From Tubulanus polymorphus (Eukaryota; Nemertea; Palaeonemertea; Tubulaniformes; Tubulanidae), in assembly GCF_964204645.1 (NCBI RefSeq), contig NC_134036.1:2965501-3029500 (forward strand): 64,000 bases of DNA. Direction: 5' to 3'. Positions 12,391-23,389 of this stretch are shown here, piece by piece (the stretch's first letter is position 1; every line of letters begins with the position of its first letter). The translations under genes and the position numbers were made by a program. The notes under the pieces are model-generated. The model worked only from the letters and a program-made list of their open reading frames with translations, ran no database searches and had not been told where the DNA came from.

Positions 12391-12870
12391 TTCCTGTTCG
12401 TTTTGCCGCATGTTTATTATAAACAGCAACGTAAATAAATAAGCGTAAATTAAATTACTCGACTTTATTCAAACTCTTTGCCCCGGAAAGGACTCTCTCT
12501 TTTGTCTCGGGCCCTTTGCCCCGGAACTCTTCCGCTCACAATTTCGAAGGAAAGGACAACTTCACACTCGTTCAAAGGAAAGGATGAAGTCAAAAAGGAA
12601 GGACAACAACGCAAAGAAATACAAATTAACCGACTTTATTATTCCAATTTACAAATTCAAATTAAGAATTTCTTACAGCTTGTTTGCAAAAGTCAAATTC
12701 AACATTTTATTGAATCTACAACAACCAATAATAAAATTTTGGGATTTGAATCACCAACCTTTCAGCTAGCAGCCCAGCACCCTACCAACTACGCTATAGC
12801 GGCACACATACAACCTGCAGGGGAACTCATATTTATCCATTGCTTAAGCACATTTTATTTAAAAAAATGA
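12391..12870. other. Intergenic, unassigned
   Basis: CTTTGCCCCGGAA occurs twice (near 12,477 and 12,518) around CTCTTTTGTCTCGGGCC, a short local duplication. An open frame of 130 codons (12,478-12,870) has no family signature, so I do not call a gene. Confidence 0.3.
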
Positions 12871-12925
12871 TGCCATCTACCGGGTGAGACAGGAACTTGT
12901 TCCTATCTCAACCCGGTAGATGGCA
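12871..12925. repeat. 55-bp near-perfect palindrome
   Basis: TGCCATCTACCGGGT is followed, across GAGACAGGAACTTGTTCC, by the complementary ACCCGGTAGATGGCA. The structure is a single hairpin, probably the two ends of a miniature element. Confidence 0.75.
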
Positions 12926-14393
12926 AGAACAGAAGTTGGAGTGAGGAGAGAGAGAGGAGAAGTGAGATGGTAAAAACAGAAGTAGTGCGGAGTGAGGTAA
13001 CAGCAGAAATATTTTTAGCGATTTAAAAGAATATCAATCAAACTCTGCCAGTTCAATGCCTGGTTCTACGGTATCAGCGCACACAAGTAAATTCTCAACC
13101 GCGGACAAACTTAGCTTTCAGTATCCAAGTTCAATCTGCAGTTATCACTTTAGATATCGACGTTTTCGGTAACTAGAAATATTCTTTTTCAGAGTTGTTC
13201 CAATGTTTCATTCAATGAATTGAATGAATTCAATGAATGCTTGTGGTTTTTGCACACGAGTCTTGTTTGATGTTTGTGATCCGTGTGACGCTGATTCAGT
13301 GATTACACAATCAAATTTACAACGAACCTCCATCATATGATGTTTCTATAATTCACATTCTATTTTCGATATAATTAATTTTTGAATAGCCCAAAACCAC
13401 AGCACAGTGAAATGCCAATGATCAGAAATTGGACGCTAATGTGTCAACAAATTGCGCCAAAACTGTGGATTGATAAAATTTGGATTATACAGTACAGTAT
13501 TATCAAATAAGCTATGATGAAGGTCCGATGTTTACACACCACAATATAATAAGGACAAGGATATATTCACCTGACTGCTTGACCGAATCCGAAAGGCGCC
13601 AGAAATTTTCGAATGTTGGTAAATCCATTAGTTCATTGTTCAAACACTATTTAATCTGTTGACATCATCGCGCAACATATTAGACGGTGGTGAATCCTCG
13701 AGAGACAGATTTTGCTCGCTCTGGTGCATTCATTTGTTCACTGAATCATATTCCGTGAATATCATTTTAGAGCAATGTCTTTGAACGTAAATGCGTAAAT
13801 GCGGTGCTGTCCAATGAATTTGGAATGTCAAAGATACCATCCTGCTTATCACCCACACGTATCAATCATGCCTTTACTGCGGCATCGCAACCTGGATAGT
13901 AAGGTATAGAATATAGCTAACACACTATGTAGAACGACAGTGAAAAAGGACAATACGGTTTTAAGGTCGTTACTTAACTCGATGTACAAGACGCCGGTAC
14001 TCCATCACGCGTTGCAATCAACCGCCATCCCCATTTCTATCCCAGCAGGTATCTGAAAATATTTTGGAAGACGAAGAATAAAAGCAAAGGACGAACGGAA
14101 TAAAAATAAATCACTTATCAAACTACACTAGTATCGCAATGTAATGGTCAGATCGACGAATTGATATAGGCGCTATATAACGATATGGTGAACGCAGAGA
14201 ATTTGGGTTCGAGTCCCAATTATTCCAGCGGCAATATGGTTTCATGCAGTCTCGACGAATATGCAACTAAGACTCCCAATTAGCATAAATTATTGGTATA
14301 ACCGACAATGTTATTGATGATTGCCGAAAATGTCATTACGAACCCTAATTAAAAATGACACTTTTCATACAGTCGTTTCTGAGCTGAAGCGGC
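12926..14393. other. Intergenic, little seen
   Basis: No convincing exon. At about 14,200 GGGTTCGAGTCCC resembles a polymerase III B box, but I see no matching A box or cloverleaf, so it may be a SINE remnant. Confidence 0.35.
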
Positions 14394-14765
14394 AAAATTT
14401 ACGTTCGATTTTTTACCCTTATAAATTCATTCAGAATAGTTTTAAATAACATCACATTACTGAATTGATCATATTCTAAAATTTCGCTACATTTGTCTGC
14501 GTTTAGCTATTGCCTAAACATTAATTTCAGCATAAAGCGCCTCTAGCGGATTTTCCATGAACTAAAATACGCTTCCTCGATGTTGTTAGTTGACAGAAAT
14601 TCCGCAGGTGGCACTGATCGACTGATTCAACGCTTTCCTAATCAATAACGCGTTTAAATTGCAAACCTTGTGAAAAACTACTTCATATAACTTAACGAAC
14701 TGTGACCCTATTGAAAATTAGACAAATTGATTCCAAATCTGTGAAAAAAATGAACGTAAAAATTT
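14394..14765 (+). mobile_element. Inverted-repeat element M2, copy 1
   Basis: Ends AAAATTTACGTTCGATTTTT and AAAAATGAACGTAAAAATTT are terminal inverted repeats. The interior (AAGCGCCTCTAG, GAAATTCCGC-GGTGGC-CTGATCGACTGATT, ACGCTTTCCT) is shared in order with copy 2 about 430 bp downstream. No coding capacity. Confidence 0.8.
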
Positions 14766-15192
14766 CAACCCAAAATATAGAACGAATGTTGAACATCTTC
14801 CATCAATTCTACTCAAATTCATTTTCTGAAATCGACGAATGATTTCAGTATTTCCCGAAACAGAAGAATTGCGTTGACTGTTCATTTGACTCTTTGAAAA
14901 ACCTAACAAGATAATTACAAACCATTAAAATAAATGGTTGTTTGAAAATACCACTTCCCTACAAAGATTGGCGATCATTCTGAATAAATTGAATGAGTGA
15001 AACACATACATTTCTTATAGCTACTGATTTGGCAAACAAGCGAAAATATTGGTACCATTTTCTATCACAAGCAAAATAAAAAGAAGTGGAAAAAATCCTG
15101 ACAATTATCCCTACTGATTATTAATTAGACTCTCCTCTCCTGCGTTCAGTAGTGTCGTAGTTCATACAGTCGCCTAAGACCTGGACCGGTTA

Positions 15193-15559
15193 AAAATTTA
15201 CGTTCATTTTTGTACCCTTATAAATTCATTGTGAGCACTTCTAAATAGCATCACGTCACTTGATTAATTGCATTCTAACATGTCGCTACGTTTGCGCGCG
15301 TTAAGATGTTGCCTAAACTCGAATTTCAGTAAAAAGCGCCTCTAGTGTGTTTTCCGTGAACTAAAATTGCGCTTCGTCGGTGTAGTTAGTTCACCGAAAT
15401 TCCGCTGGTGGCGCTGATCGACTGATTGAACGCTTTCCTTATAAATTGCGCGTTTAGAAACTTAGCGAAAACATTTTTTTACAATACATAGAACAAAGTG
15501 ACGCTACTGAGCGTTAGTCAGTTTTATTCTAAATCGGTGAAAAAGTGAACGTAAAGTTT
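15193..15559 (+). mobile_element. Inverted-repeat element M2, copy 2
   Basis: Same ends and interior landmarks as copy 1, same orientation, diverged by many substitutions, so the pair is not a very recent duplication. Confidence 0.8.
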
Positions 15560-16140
15560 GATGCCTGCAAAATGGTAACGACTGTTGGACAGTCTTATCC
15601 AGAACGGAATTAGTTCGTAATAATTCCGTTAGAGGCGCCTAGAAACGGACCGAATATCAGTATTCCTTACAATCAGAAAATTCAGCCCAAAAAGCTTATG
15701 AGGATAAATGTAGTCGTTTTGAATGATTCTGATGTTTATACCTGACCTATTACCTATTCCATTCCTTATAATGACGTATTACGTATTACGTTTAATGAAC
15801 TCTTACCTTTGTTTCAGCCAATTGTCCGCTGATGATCGAATCAATTTCTTGTCCTGCATTTTTCGTCATTGTCATAACATTTTCAAAGTTCGTTTCAAAT
15901 TACTTTCCTGTTTTTCCCAGTATTCCTAGTTCACTCCTCGCGTGCTCCTATGTAACTTACAAACAGGACTTACGACGTCAACACAAATCAAATAATGAAA
16001 GAACCAACTAGTTCACTTTCAGGCGCTATTGTTTCCAAATTTTGGCGTCCTTGTATGTTTCAAAACTGTCGTTATTTTGTAGTTTAAACAAATCCTAAAA
16101 TATCCCAAGTTCCAGTTAATATGGCGGTGGTATATACTGT

Positions 16141-16375
16141 TCTATATACGGGAGTCTCTCCTGGTTAGTTGGTGAGTTAACTCATGCGTTCGAACCCCGA
16201 TTCGATCAACGATTCCTAATCCGGGTGACCTTGAGCAACGCTGAATTATTGACATCGCTTACGCTGCGTGGCCGTAGTCAAAAGATTGATAAGTCAAAAA
16301 TACGATCCCTGAATGTTAACATGCTCCCATTAGCAAGGAGGCGTCCTCATTAAGTAAGGGGAATCATTTGAGTTT
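16141..16375 (+). mobile_element. tRNA-derived SINE-like element, copy 1
   Basis: A box TGGTTAGTTGG at 16,162-16,172 and B box GTTCGAACCCC at 16,188-16,198, followed by CGCTGCGTGGCCGTAGTC. The right end is not defined. A second copy inside duplication unit 2 has the same flanks, so it was carried by the duplication and not inserted independently. Confidence 0.6.
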
Positions 16376-17416
16376 GTGCCCCAACCCCCCATTAGCTAGG
16401 AGGCGTCCTCGTGAGAATAATTTGATTGAGGTGAGTTCCCCAGCCGCCGATATCTTGGAAAATCCTCTTTTAACATCCTCGTTAATTACAATATTTGCTC
16501 CTAGGCTACTTATCAGAACTCAAGTTAACTTGGAGTTCAAGCCATTATATGCTTTTATATATAAGTATAAAGTACAAGAATTGTTCCTTTCCTATAGTTT
16601 CTATGTTTAAACATTGATGTGAATATGGGGCGGATATTATGTTTTAAACACATCTATTCTTTTATATAAAAAGAAATGTGGTAAATGAAATTTTATGCAG
16701 CGAAAAATAACACTCCTTTTATAGTTAAATATGTAGAAAATGCGAGATAAGATTATAGACGGGCGTCACGAATTTCAAAATTAGGAAATGTTCACGATAT
16801 TTAATCACCTGTAGTAATTTGGATTCGATTCCCGTGTTTTTAGACAGACAGACAGAACAAATTTCAGAATTAGAAAATGTCCATAATATTTAACCATCTG
16901 TAGCTATCTAGATTCGAGTTACGCATTTTAGTGAAAAACCAACGCCATCAATTTCGATGAACAAACACGGTGTTGATTTCAGATCTGTTCGGACTTTTAT
17001 ATAAAAGTCTCATAACACTCCCAAAAACAAGCAGAGTAGTTGTAGCAGCAGCGGCAGCAGCAGGAATCGCGTATTGGTAATCTGTAAGTTTATGAGAATT
17101 ATTGGCAGGCAAGAACTTGTCAAACAGAAATTTCAAATCAAGTATAGTCGATTGAATTTGGAACTAGACCAACGGTTCAATTGGCAGCCATTCCTCTGCA
17201 TCGGCCCTGTAGCTTTTCGTTTCACTATTAGTCGTTTAATCCCGTTAAGATTTAACCCTCCAATCTACCTTTAAAGTTTTACAGTTTCCAGATGCCATGT
17301 TTTGGATACACGCTGTGTCCGGATTGTTGAATTTGTCCTCCGTATTTTTTTCAATAACGGGTTGATCTTCAATTCGATTCGAAACTTTTAACTGAATGTC
17401 TGATTTTCTATTTCAG

Positions 17417-17744
17417 TCGCCCAAAACGATTATTTCATTCAAACCTATATCGTCAACTATTTCAAAAAATGATAAGTAAGTGGATTTTTTGTATTCTCAT
17501 TAAATGTGGGCATCAGTAATGAACTTCGTCTGGATAAACGGAAAAAAATCTTAAATATACATTTTAGTTTTCAGGCCGAATGATTATCTGAATATCACGT
17601 TTCTTATATATCTATATTTCAGGCAAAGTCGCTTTACCGATAAGCGTTGTATTGGCGTCCTTTTGGGCGATGGTTGTGGCAGTGGACGTGCAAAAACGAA
17701 AATATGCTTGTCCAGATAAGTCACATGATGGCTGGTGCTATTAA
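17417..17744 (+). CDS. Short secreted Cys-pair peptide precursor (gene A)
   Basis: Exon 1 (17,417-17,475) ends with the seven coding bases ATGATAA. Exon 2 (17,623-17,744) carries the rest, ending in TAA. The 42-residue product has a hydrophobic leader (VALPISVVLASFWAMVVAV), then QKR, then a C-terminal peptide with ring C-PDKSHDGW-C and a final Tyr. The leader is more diverged than in the other members and lacks the usual DQC near the start. An upstream noncoding exon may end at 17,083 (GTAAGTTTA donor), less certain. It converges on gene B. Secretion and Lys-Arg cleavage are inferred, and the function is unknown. Confidence 0.7.
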
Positions 17745-18264
17745 AGAAACTCCAACGGTTCTACAGTTAATTAATAGACCAACTGTAGAATCAGTTCCCG
17801 ACCAAATGAAAGGCATAACATGATGATACATTGTTACTTGATTATGTGGTGTTGGTAAAAAAATAAATCAGCTGATTAATAATAATATTCTTGGTTGAAT
17901 TTTGTCGGCGTTCGAAGCAAGTTAGTAAATGTGTGTTTAGTGATAGGGGGAAGAAAGACGGGAATGGCCAAGTTCGTTTTTCGTGAAATAAATGGCTCAA
18001 CGGTTCCTGGTGAACCTGTATCAGTTGAATAAACGCATCCCCTACGAAATAAGTGATCGGTGAAATAACGAAATTTGTTTCGGTGGTAGCTGTTCATCAA
18101 ACAGTGCTGTTTCATCTCGCCAGACTTTTTGATGATTATAAACTGTCTAAAAAGAATTCCGATGACGATAACGATGATAACGAAGATGATTCACAACATT
18201 CATCACGAGCAATTTAAATCATGTTTGAATAGAACACAAATTGTTTTGTAGAGAATTTCATTTT

Positions 18265-18928
18265 CTACTTCCAATCGAACAACCCGCCACCACCCAAAAT
18301 GCATACCCCTTTATAATAAAAATTGCATCGCTTCTCGCGGCTGACAGCGACCATCATAAAGACAGACCCCAACACAGACGTAAGCTGTAAAAGGACTTTT
18401 ACAGATTGATCTAAAAAAATGAAAATTGAGAGCATGAATTTTTAATTAAAAAGGTAATTAAGGCTAACCAAAATGACACCTTGTTTCTCCGTAGCGGCCG
18501 GGTGATTTTTGTAGAAAATATGATTAAATTTGTAAACAGTTAATTGCTATAGCTGTCGGGTCTGTTATGGTAAAATTGATCACAATTTAAAAAGAAGTGT
18601 AATGTAAATAGGCGGTCGGCCGGGTCAAATTTTGAGCTCAGCAGAAATAAGAGAAACAAGGTATCATTTTTTTTTAGCCTGAACGTGGTTAAAAACAAAA
18701 CAGATGTCTTTAACAATATGGACGTCGTCCGAATGACCATCAACTAAATTGAATTTAATTCTAGAATTCTATTTCTCCTCTCATGCTTGTCATCTCTATT
18801 TCCGACGCGTGACGTATTTTACTTATTACGACCAAATGAAATATCAAATCTATACTTACTGATCATTTTCGTGGGAAACTAAAACAACAATTAAGCGAAA
18901 GGGTTTCAACAAAACGTTTTTCAAGCGC
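18265..18928 (-). CDS. Short secreted Cys-pair peptide precursor (gene B)
   Basis: Minus strand. Exon 1 is 18,860-18,928 (coding only ATGATCA at its end) and exon 2 is 18,265-18,410. The noncoding first exon ends at 19,143 with donor GTAAGTAAC. The acceptor here is TTTTTTTAG, three bases further in than in paralogues, so the usual Asp codon becomes Asn and the frame is kept. The 50-residue precursor has a leader with FMMVAVS, cleavage site REKR, ring C-NFYYKGV-C, and a Gly-rich tail ending FDWK, the longest tail in the family. Ser replaces the leader Cys. Gene G is its duplicate. Confidence 0.72.
18461..18680 (-). mobile_element. Inverted-repeat element M1 in intron of gene B
   Basis: Reverse-orientation copy with ends AGGCTAACCAAAATGACACC and AAGGTATCATTTTTTTTTAG. 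The copy at 27,394-27,621 sits at the same place in gene G, so the insertion predates the duplication. Confidence 0.85.
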
Positions 18929-19142
18929 CTGAAAATTAAATACCGAAATCTGTTAAATATCACACTGTAAGATATTAGAGATTATCACTAGTCTATTGAA
19001 CTGAGTTTCAATATACGTGAAATTTCTGAAACCAGACTAAAGCTGGTAAGCAACTGATAAAATATGCAGCTATTCTGGACTGATATTGTCTGGTATCGTC
19101 ATACTAGAGATTCTACTGTCCCTTCAACTATCAGTTACTTAC

Positions 19143-19300
19143 AGATTCAGCAACCACTGATGTTAGCTGTTAGTCTAGCTTTGAATGTGAGTTTATGAAC
19201 GAAAAATATCGATGACCACACTGTTTGTTCGTTTGTTCAGGATGATGTCTCTCCGGGTAAAATAGTCAGTAACTCGAATCCGAAGTGATGCAGGTGGCAA
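19143..19300 (-). promoter_or_regulatory. Conserved promoter and noncoding first exon of gene B
   Basis: On the minus strand, GCCACCTGCATC-ACTTCGGATTCG is followed by ACTGACTA, CATCATC, GAACAAACGAACAAACAG, a GTGTGGTC block, TTCATAAACTCA and a GTAAGTAAC donor. The same order precedes genes E, G, K and L. CACCTG is an E-box core. Promoter function is inferred from conservation and position. Confidence 0.55.
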
Positions 19301-20014
19301 AATATGAAACGTACTTATTACATAGACCTGACTGACGCGTTGCTTCATATTTTCATAATGCCAATATTTCATACCTTATATTTCTACAAAATAGAGATCA
19401 ATCATCTTCAAGATAATTTTGTTGAAGATCAAGTCAAACGATGCGATCGAACTCACCAGTTCCTAAGCCAAATTGATCCACTTGTGGAAAGTTTTAATTC
19501 ATGCTACTAGAAGAGCCCTAAACAATTCGTCAACTAAAACAAAACTTTCCAACTGACTTATAACCACCGATCTACACGAGTCTTTTCTGAACTTCCCTTT
19601 TTTACAACACAATTTCGCGTCGACCTGTTTTCAAGTCAGCGCATCTCAGAAGATTCTCGTTTAGCCATTTCTTTACTTTTTGGGGGGTACCACCCCTCCT
19701 GAATTCACCACTGGTGCGGATAATACTAGCACAATAGCTAGTTTACACTTTCCCAGTTTCTCTAAGTCGAGAACGCCCCCCTCCCCCAAACGCGTTCAAA
19801 CAGTCATATCAACATTAATAGGTCGGGAAAACACTTGCATCAGAACGAGGAAACTAACGATGATAATGACGATGATTCACTTCGTTCATCACGAGGAGAT
19901 GTTATAATCGACTACAAATTATTTCGTAAAGAAACTCATAGATTTTTATTTTTTCCCTCGACCAAAGAATAATTCAGTAATGAACTGAATAATACAGATA
20001 TAGATTCATGCGAT

Positions 20015-20338
20015 TTATTTTCCGATTTGGTAGCATTTACCGGTACTACTGTTCTGATAACTGAGACATACTCGCTTCTGGCGGGTTCCCGCGACCATCG
20101 CACGAATGGACACCAACACAGCCATAAGTTTTAGAACTACCTTCACACACTGATCTACTGAAAAATGAAATGAGAACATGCATTTTGTGAAAACAAATGC
20201 ATTTATAACAAGTAACAACAGCTTCTTTTCTCTTGTATTTAGATTTCTGAAGGTGGATTATCAAAATCTACTTACTTATCATTTTCGTGGGTAACAATTA
20301 CAGTCAAAATGATCTATTGAATGAAATGTTTCAAGCGC
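20015..20338 (-). CDS. Short secreted Cys-pair peptide precursor (gene C)
   Basis: Minus strand. Exon 1 is 20,276-20,338 (ending ATGATAA) and exon 2 is 20,015-20,157. The 118-bp intron is among the shortest in the family. The noncoding first exon ends at 20,555 (donor GTAAGTAAC). The 49-residue precursor begins MIIDQCVKVV, has a hydrophobic stretch through AMVAG, cleavage site RQKR, then ring C-LSYQNSSTGK-C, the largest ring here at ten residues, and tail YQIGK. Its duplicate, gene H, has the same leader but a completely different and shorter ring. Confidence 0.75.
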
Positions 20339-20769
20339 CTGAAAATGAAATACCGAAATCTCTATTTAATATCACACTGTTAGATATAAGAGATTATTAC
20401 GAGTCTCTACGTGGAAATTTTGAAACCAAAAATTGTTGGGAACTATAAAAGAATATGCAGCTTTTCTAATCTGATATTGTAGGAATCATCATCATCAGCC
20501 TGGTGTCATCATACTAAAGATGCTACCGCCCCAGCCCGGCCGCCTGTTACTTACCTACGGGATTTGCCTGTGTTTTTTTGCACTGTAGTTCTACGCACGA
20601 AGCTGCTTTCACAATTTTCAACATTGACAGACAGAATGGTTTCACATTTCACCAGTTCGAGCACAATATATTGATTAAATTACTGAAATTCACACCGAAC
20701 ATTTGAATAGAAAAATAAAACAGTAGGTTTATGTCGGAGGTGTAAAATTTGTGAGTGAATATTCGATTT

Positions 20770-20850
20770 GAAGTAATTAAAGTATATAATTCAGCAACCG
20801 AACCCGAACACGAAGATTAAGCTGTTTGTACCTGGCTGGTGAGAGGGCAT
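20770..20850 (+). pseudogene. Relic promoter and first exon of a peptide gene
   Basis: CAGCAACCGAACCCGAACACGAAG aligns with the noncoding first exon of gene I (CAGCATCAGAACCTGAACGTGAAG). GGTGAGAGGGC follows in both. The splice donor has become GTTTGTACC instead of GTAAGTAAC. It faces away from gene C's promoter and may be the lost 5' end of gene D. Confidence 0.5.
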
Positions 20851-20959
20851 CAGAATCTATCACGTGATGACACCAGACAGACGATGATTCCTACAATATC
20901 AGTTTAGAATAGCTACATATATTATTAGTAAAGTTCTCTGCGAGTTCTAGTTTAGTGTC

Positions 20960-21035
20960 AGAATTTATACGGGGTTTAATTTGACTCTGGACCCAGTTCT
21001 ACGGTTGGGTTCAAAATTCGACTCCCCGTTTCGCC
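20960..21035 (+). repeat. 39-bp repeat family, isolated unit
   Basis: TTAATTTGACTCTGGACCCA followed by GTTCTACGGTTG is one to two units of the array type found at 23,390, 33,270 and 51,470. Confidence 0.6.
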
Positions 21036-21508
21036 TCTGAGCGAGTATAATTTAACGAAAACAAACTACGTTCATTATTAGTTGAACATACAACTGCATC
21101 ATAAATTTTAGTATTATCAGATCAGTATTAAAATATTATTATATTTCACCAGTTCGAACACGCCTATTGATTCAAGTCGCTTAACATAAAAATAATTTGT
21201 ACAATATTTTTTACATTTTCAACCAATATATTTTTAATTTTTCAACTAATATATGAATAAGTTAATAGTAAAGGGGGTTTTAAGGTATCTAATACGTATT
21301 TAATACGTATTAATTGAAATATATAAAAATGAATAAATTATATGTTTTCACTTAATAAAGATTATATCATAACTATTTCTATACTTAGATTAGTGATTTA
21401 TATTTATAATTTTTATGAAAATTAATTCATATAAACATAAATTATGAATATTCAAAAATAGTTTTAATATAATTTATTCTTAGAATAATTATTGTAAAAC
21501 TATTTATA

Positions 21509-21611
21509 TATCTATGTACTAGACGTACTAGTAAGAAAGTAAGAATTCTTGGATTCTTTTATTCTTACTTTCTTTGATTCTTACTCGTACGTCTAGTACA
21601 TAGATATATTA
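21509..21611. repeat. AT-rich inverted repeat
   Basis: The arms ATATCTATGTACTAGACGTAC and GTACGTCTAGTACATAGATAT are perfect complements. Next to them lie TAAGAAAGTAAGAAT and ATTCTTACTTTCTTT, around a centre near 21,552. Confidence 0.85.
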
Positions 21612-21832
21612 ATTATTTTCTATAATATCTTTAAATTTTTTACATATATATTTGATTCAGTAATGATGAATATCATATTCTTTACACAGCACTAGAATAT
21701 GATATCTATCTTTAGAATGATACTAGCTATTGTTTCTATTTGCTCACTGGATTAAATAATATTTTAAATAGATTCAAATAGTAAAAACAATTGAATTGAA
21801 TAGATTACTATTATTTAGTTAAAGTTAAAGAA

Positions 21833-21931
21833 ACTTATTTAAGTTTTTCTAGTTGAATTCTATTCAATTCTTATTAACACTAAATTTCTTTACATTCGAC
21901 TAGAATTCAACTAGAAAAACTTAAATAAGTT
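21833..21931. repeat. AT-rich inverted repeat
   Basis: ACTTATTTAAGTTTTTCTAG plus TTGAATTC pairs with GAATTCAACTAGAAAAACTTAAATAAGT across about 40 bases. It lies just downstream of the zinc-finger ORF (its 3' side). Confidence 0.8.
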
Positions 21932-21985
21932 AGTATCACTCTTGTATCACTCTAGTCTGCGTAAAGAATTATAATATCATATATC

Positions 21986-22291
21986 TTAATTTGAATCATA
22001 TAATTTATCATGAAGTTCGTGAATATATTTATGATTCCTTAAACTCTTTTCACTTTTATATTTCTTATTACAAATTTCACAGCATTTAATATTATTAATT
22101 CTATCTGAAATATAATTAATGTTATCTTTTAATTCAGCGTGTCTAATTTTGCAATTATCATAAAATTCTAACAGCTGTTTCAAACTATAAACTGAAAATG
22201 AAACTAATCCTGTAAGCATTAAAATTGATTTAATATTCTGTTGATTTCTGTTAATAAGATGTAATATTTCTAATACCTTACCTTCACTCAT
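21986..22291 (-). CDS. Small zinc-finger and membrane-segment protein, AT-rich island
   Basis: Single-exon ORF of 101 residues starting ATG after an A/T-only leader. Residues about 22-40 (SILMLTGLVSFSVYSLKQL) are hydrophobic and could span a membrane. Residues about 40-67 look helical and charged. Residues about 71-90 form a C2H2 zinc finger, CEIC-12 residues-HKYIH, within KCCEICNKKYKSEKSLRNH. It is rich in Asn, Lys and Ile, as expected from its base composition. No intron and no similarity to the host genes around it. It could be a gene from an AT-rich DNA virus or large DNA transposon, or a lineage orphan. I do not recognise a family. Confidence 0.5.
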   Translation of the reverse strand: MSEGKVLEILHLINRNQQNIKSILMLTGLVSFSVYSLKQLLEFYDNCKIRHAELKDNINYISDRINNIKCCEICNKKYKSEKSLRNHKYIHELHDKLYDSN

Positions 22292-22483
22292 TTTTATAGT
22301 TATAAATATATAAAATAAATTAGATTAAAAGATGCTGTCTTAATATTCTTTTAACTATCCATTTATTTTACATATTTTTTTATTCGAAATCTGTTAAAAT
22401 ATGAATTATTTCTCACACTTTACTCACACTTTTATAATTAATACATAATTGATTTTCATATTTATGATATTCATATTAATAAT

Positions 22484-22486
<3 letters not shown>

Positions 22487-22557
<71 letters not shown>
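22487..22557. repeat. (TA)n microsatellite
   Basis: About 35 uninterrupted TA units at the right edge of the AT-rich island. Confidence 0.97.
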
Positions 22558-22560
<3 letters not shown>

Positions 22561-22579
22561 TATTGTAAGAGTTTCATAT

Positions 22580-22695
22580 CAAATGTTGAAGGGGAGAGTG
22601 AGCTCGACCCTTCGACCTTTGGTATGAAACAACTTATTCCCTATTACTTACATCTTGGAGTAATCATTTGACAATGATTACTCCGGGGGTATCAT
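22580..22695. repeat. Two short inverted repeats
   Basis: GTTTCATATCAAATGTTGAA pairs with TTCGACCTTTGGTATGAAAC, and GGAGTAATCATT pairs with AATGATTACTCC. They lie between the AT-rich island and gene D exon 2 and are probably insertion debris. Confidence 0.6.
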
Positions 22696-22775
22696 TTTTT
22701 TCTGGCATGTTTGAATTCGCTTTTTTATTGTCTTATAATGTTAAACCACATATATCTTTATTTCATTTTTCACAG

Positions 22776-22903
22776 TAGATCACTGCGTTAAAGTCGTTAT
22801 ACAGTTCACGGCTATGTTGGTGTCTGTCCGGGCGATGGTCGCGGGAGACCGGGAGAAGCGATGGTATTGCGCTCATTATACTGGTCGAATATGCAAAAAG
22901 TAA
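22776..22903 (+). CDS. Orphan second exon of a Cys-pair peptide gene (gene D)
   Basis: Acceptor TTTTCACAG, then an intact frame entering in the family's phase, with leader IDHCVKVV through AMVAG, cleavage site REKR, and mature region WYCAHYTGRICKK with ring C-AHYTGRI-C, ending in TAA. No ATGATNA start exon is found between the nearest plus-strand start exon (gene A) and here. The AT-rich island occupies that interval. It is either a broken gene with a still-intact exon, or one spliced from a distant start. Its paralogue is gene J. Confidence 0.5.
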
Positions 22904-23389
22904 ACGTGGATAAATCACAATTCAGTCTATTACTGAGGGATTCTTTGGTCGAGGTAGAAAATAAAAAATCTGTTCTCTACAAAACAAATTGTGTTCGATT
23001 TGAAAATATCCATGTGATGAACGTAGTGAATCATCGTCATTATCATCGTTAGTTTCTTCGTTGCAATTTAAATATTCCCCAACCAAATAATGCTGAGACA
23101 CCTGTATGAACACGACATGGATGAGGGAAACTCAGGGACTGAGGGAAAACGTTGCTATACTTTCTGACCAAAAATGGAAACCAACAAATGTTCTCTCTGT
23201 CGTTGATTGCTATGTTTAACGAATGAAATAAATGATATAGCGTACATTCACAACGGTGGTGAACCTAAAATCTGAGAGCGGTGCTGCAATTGTGGAAAAA
23301 ACTGAAAACCTGGCAAAAATAAAATAAAATTCAATGATTTGAACACAGATCGATATTAGATTCCGGTCTTACTCGACCAGGAAACATCC

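Larger units (their letters stand above)
21186..22560. other. Extremely AT-rich island, probable insertion
   Basis: Composition changes abruptly to mostly A and T, from just after the block AGTCGCTTAA (shared with 30,293-30,300) until GAATATTGTAAGAG. It contains two long hairpins, a zinc-finger ORF and a TA microsatellite. The second duplication unit lacks it and has peptide gene I in the corresponding interval, so it is an insertion or replacement in unit 1. I find no clear target duplication. Confidence 0.65.

Noticed and set aside
12014-12438. Several overlapping Thr/Ser/Gln-rich ORFs on both strands
   Set aside because: They are reading frames through the 44-bp minisatellite, and frames on both strands are equally open.
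14150-14230. tRNA-like segment with a B box
   Set aside because: No A box at the right spacing and no cloverleaf, so at most a SINE remnant.
20046-20264. Longer ORFs that read through the acceptor of peptide exons (here and at 25,084, 28,973 and 37,237)
   Set aside because: The extensions translate intron sequence. The conserved TTTCAG acceptor and ATGATNA-GTAAGT start exon explain the true 5' end.
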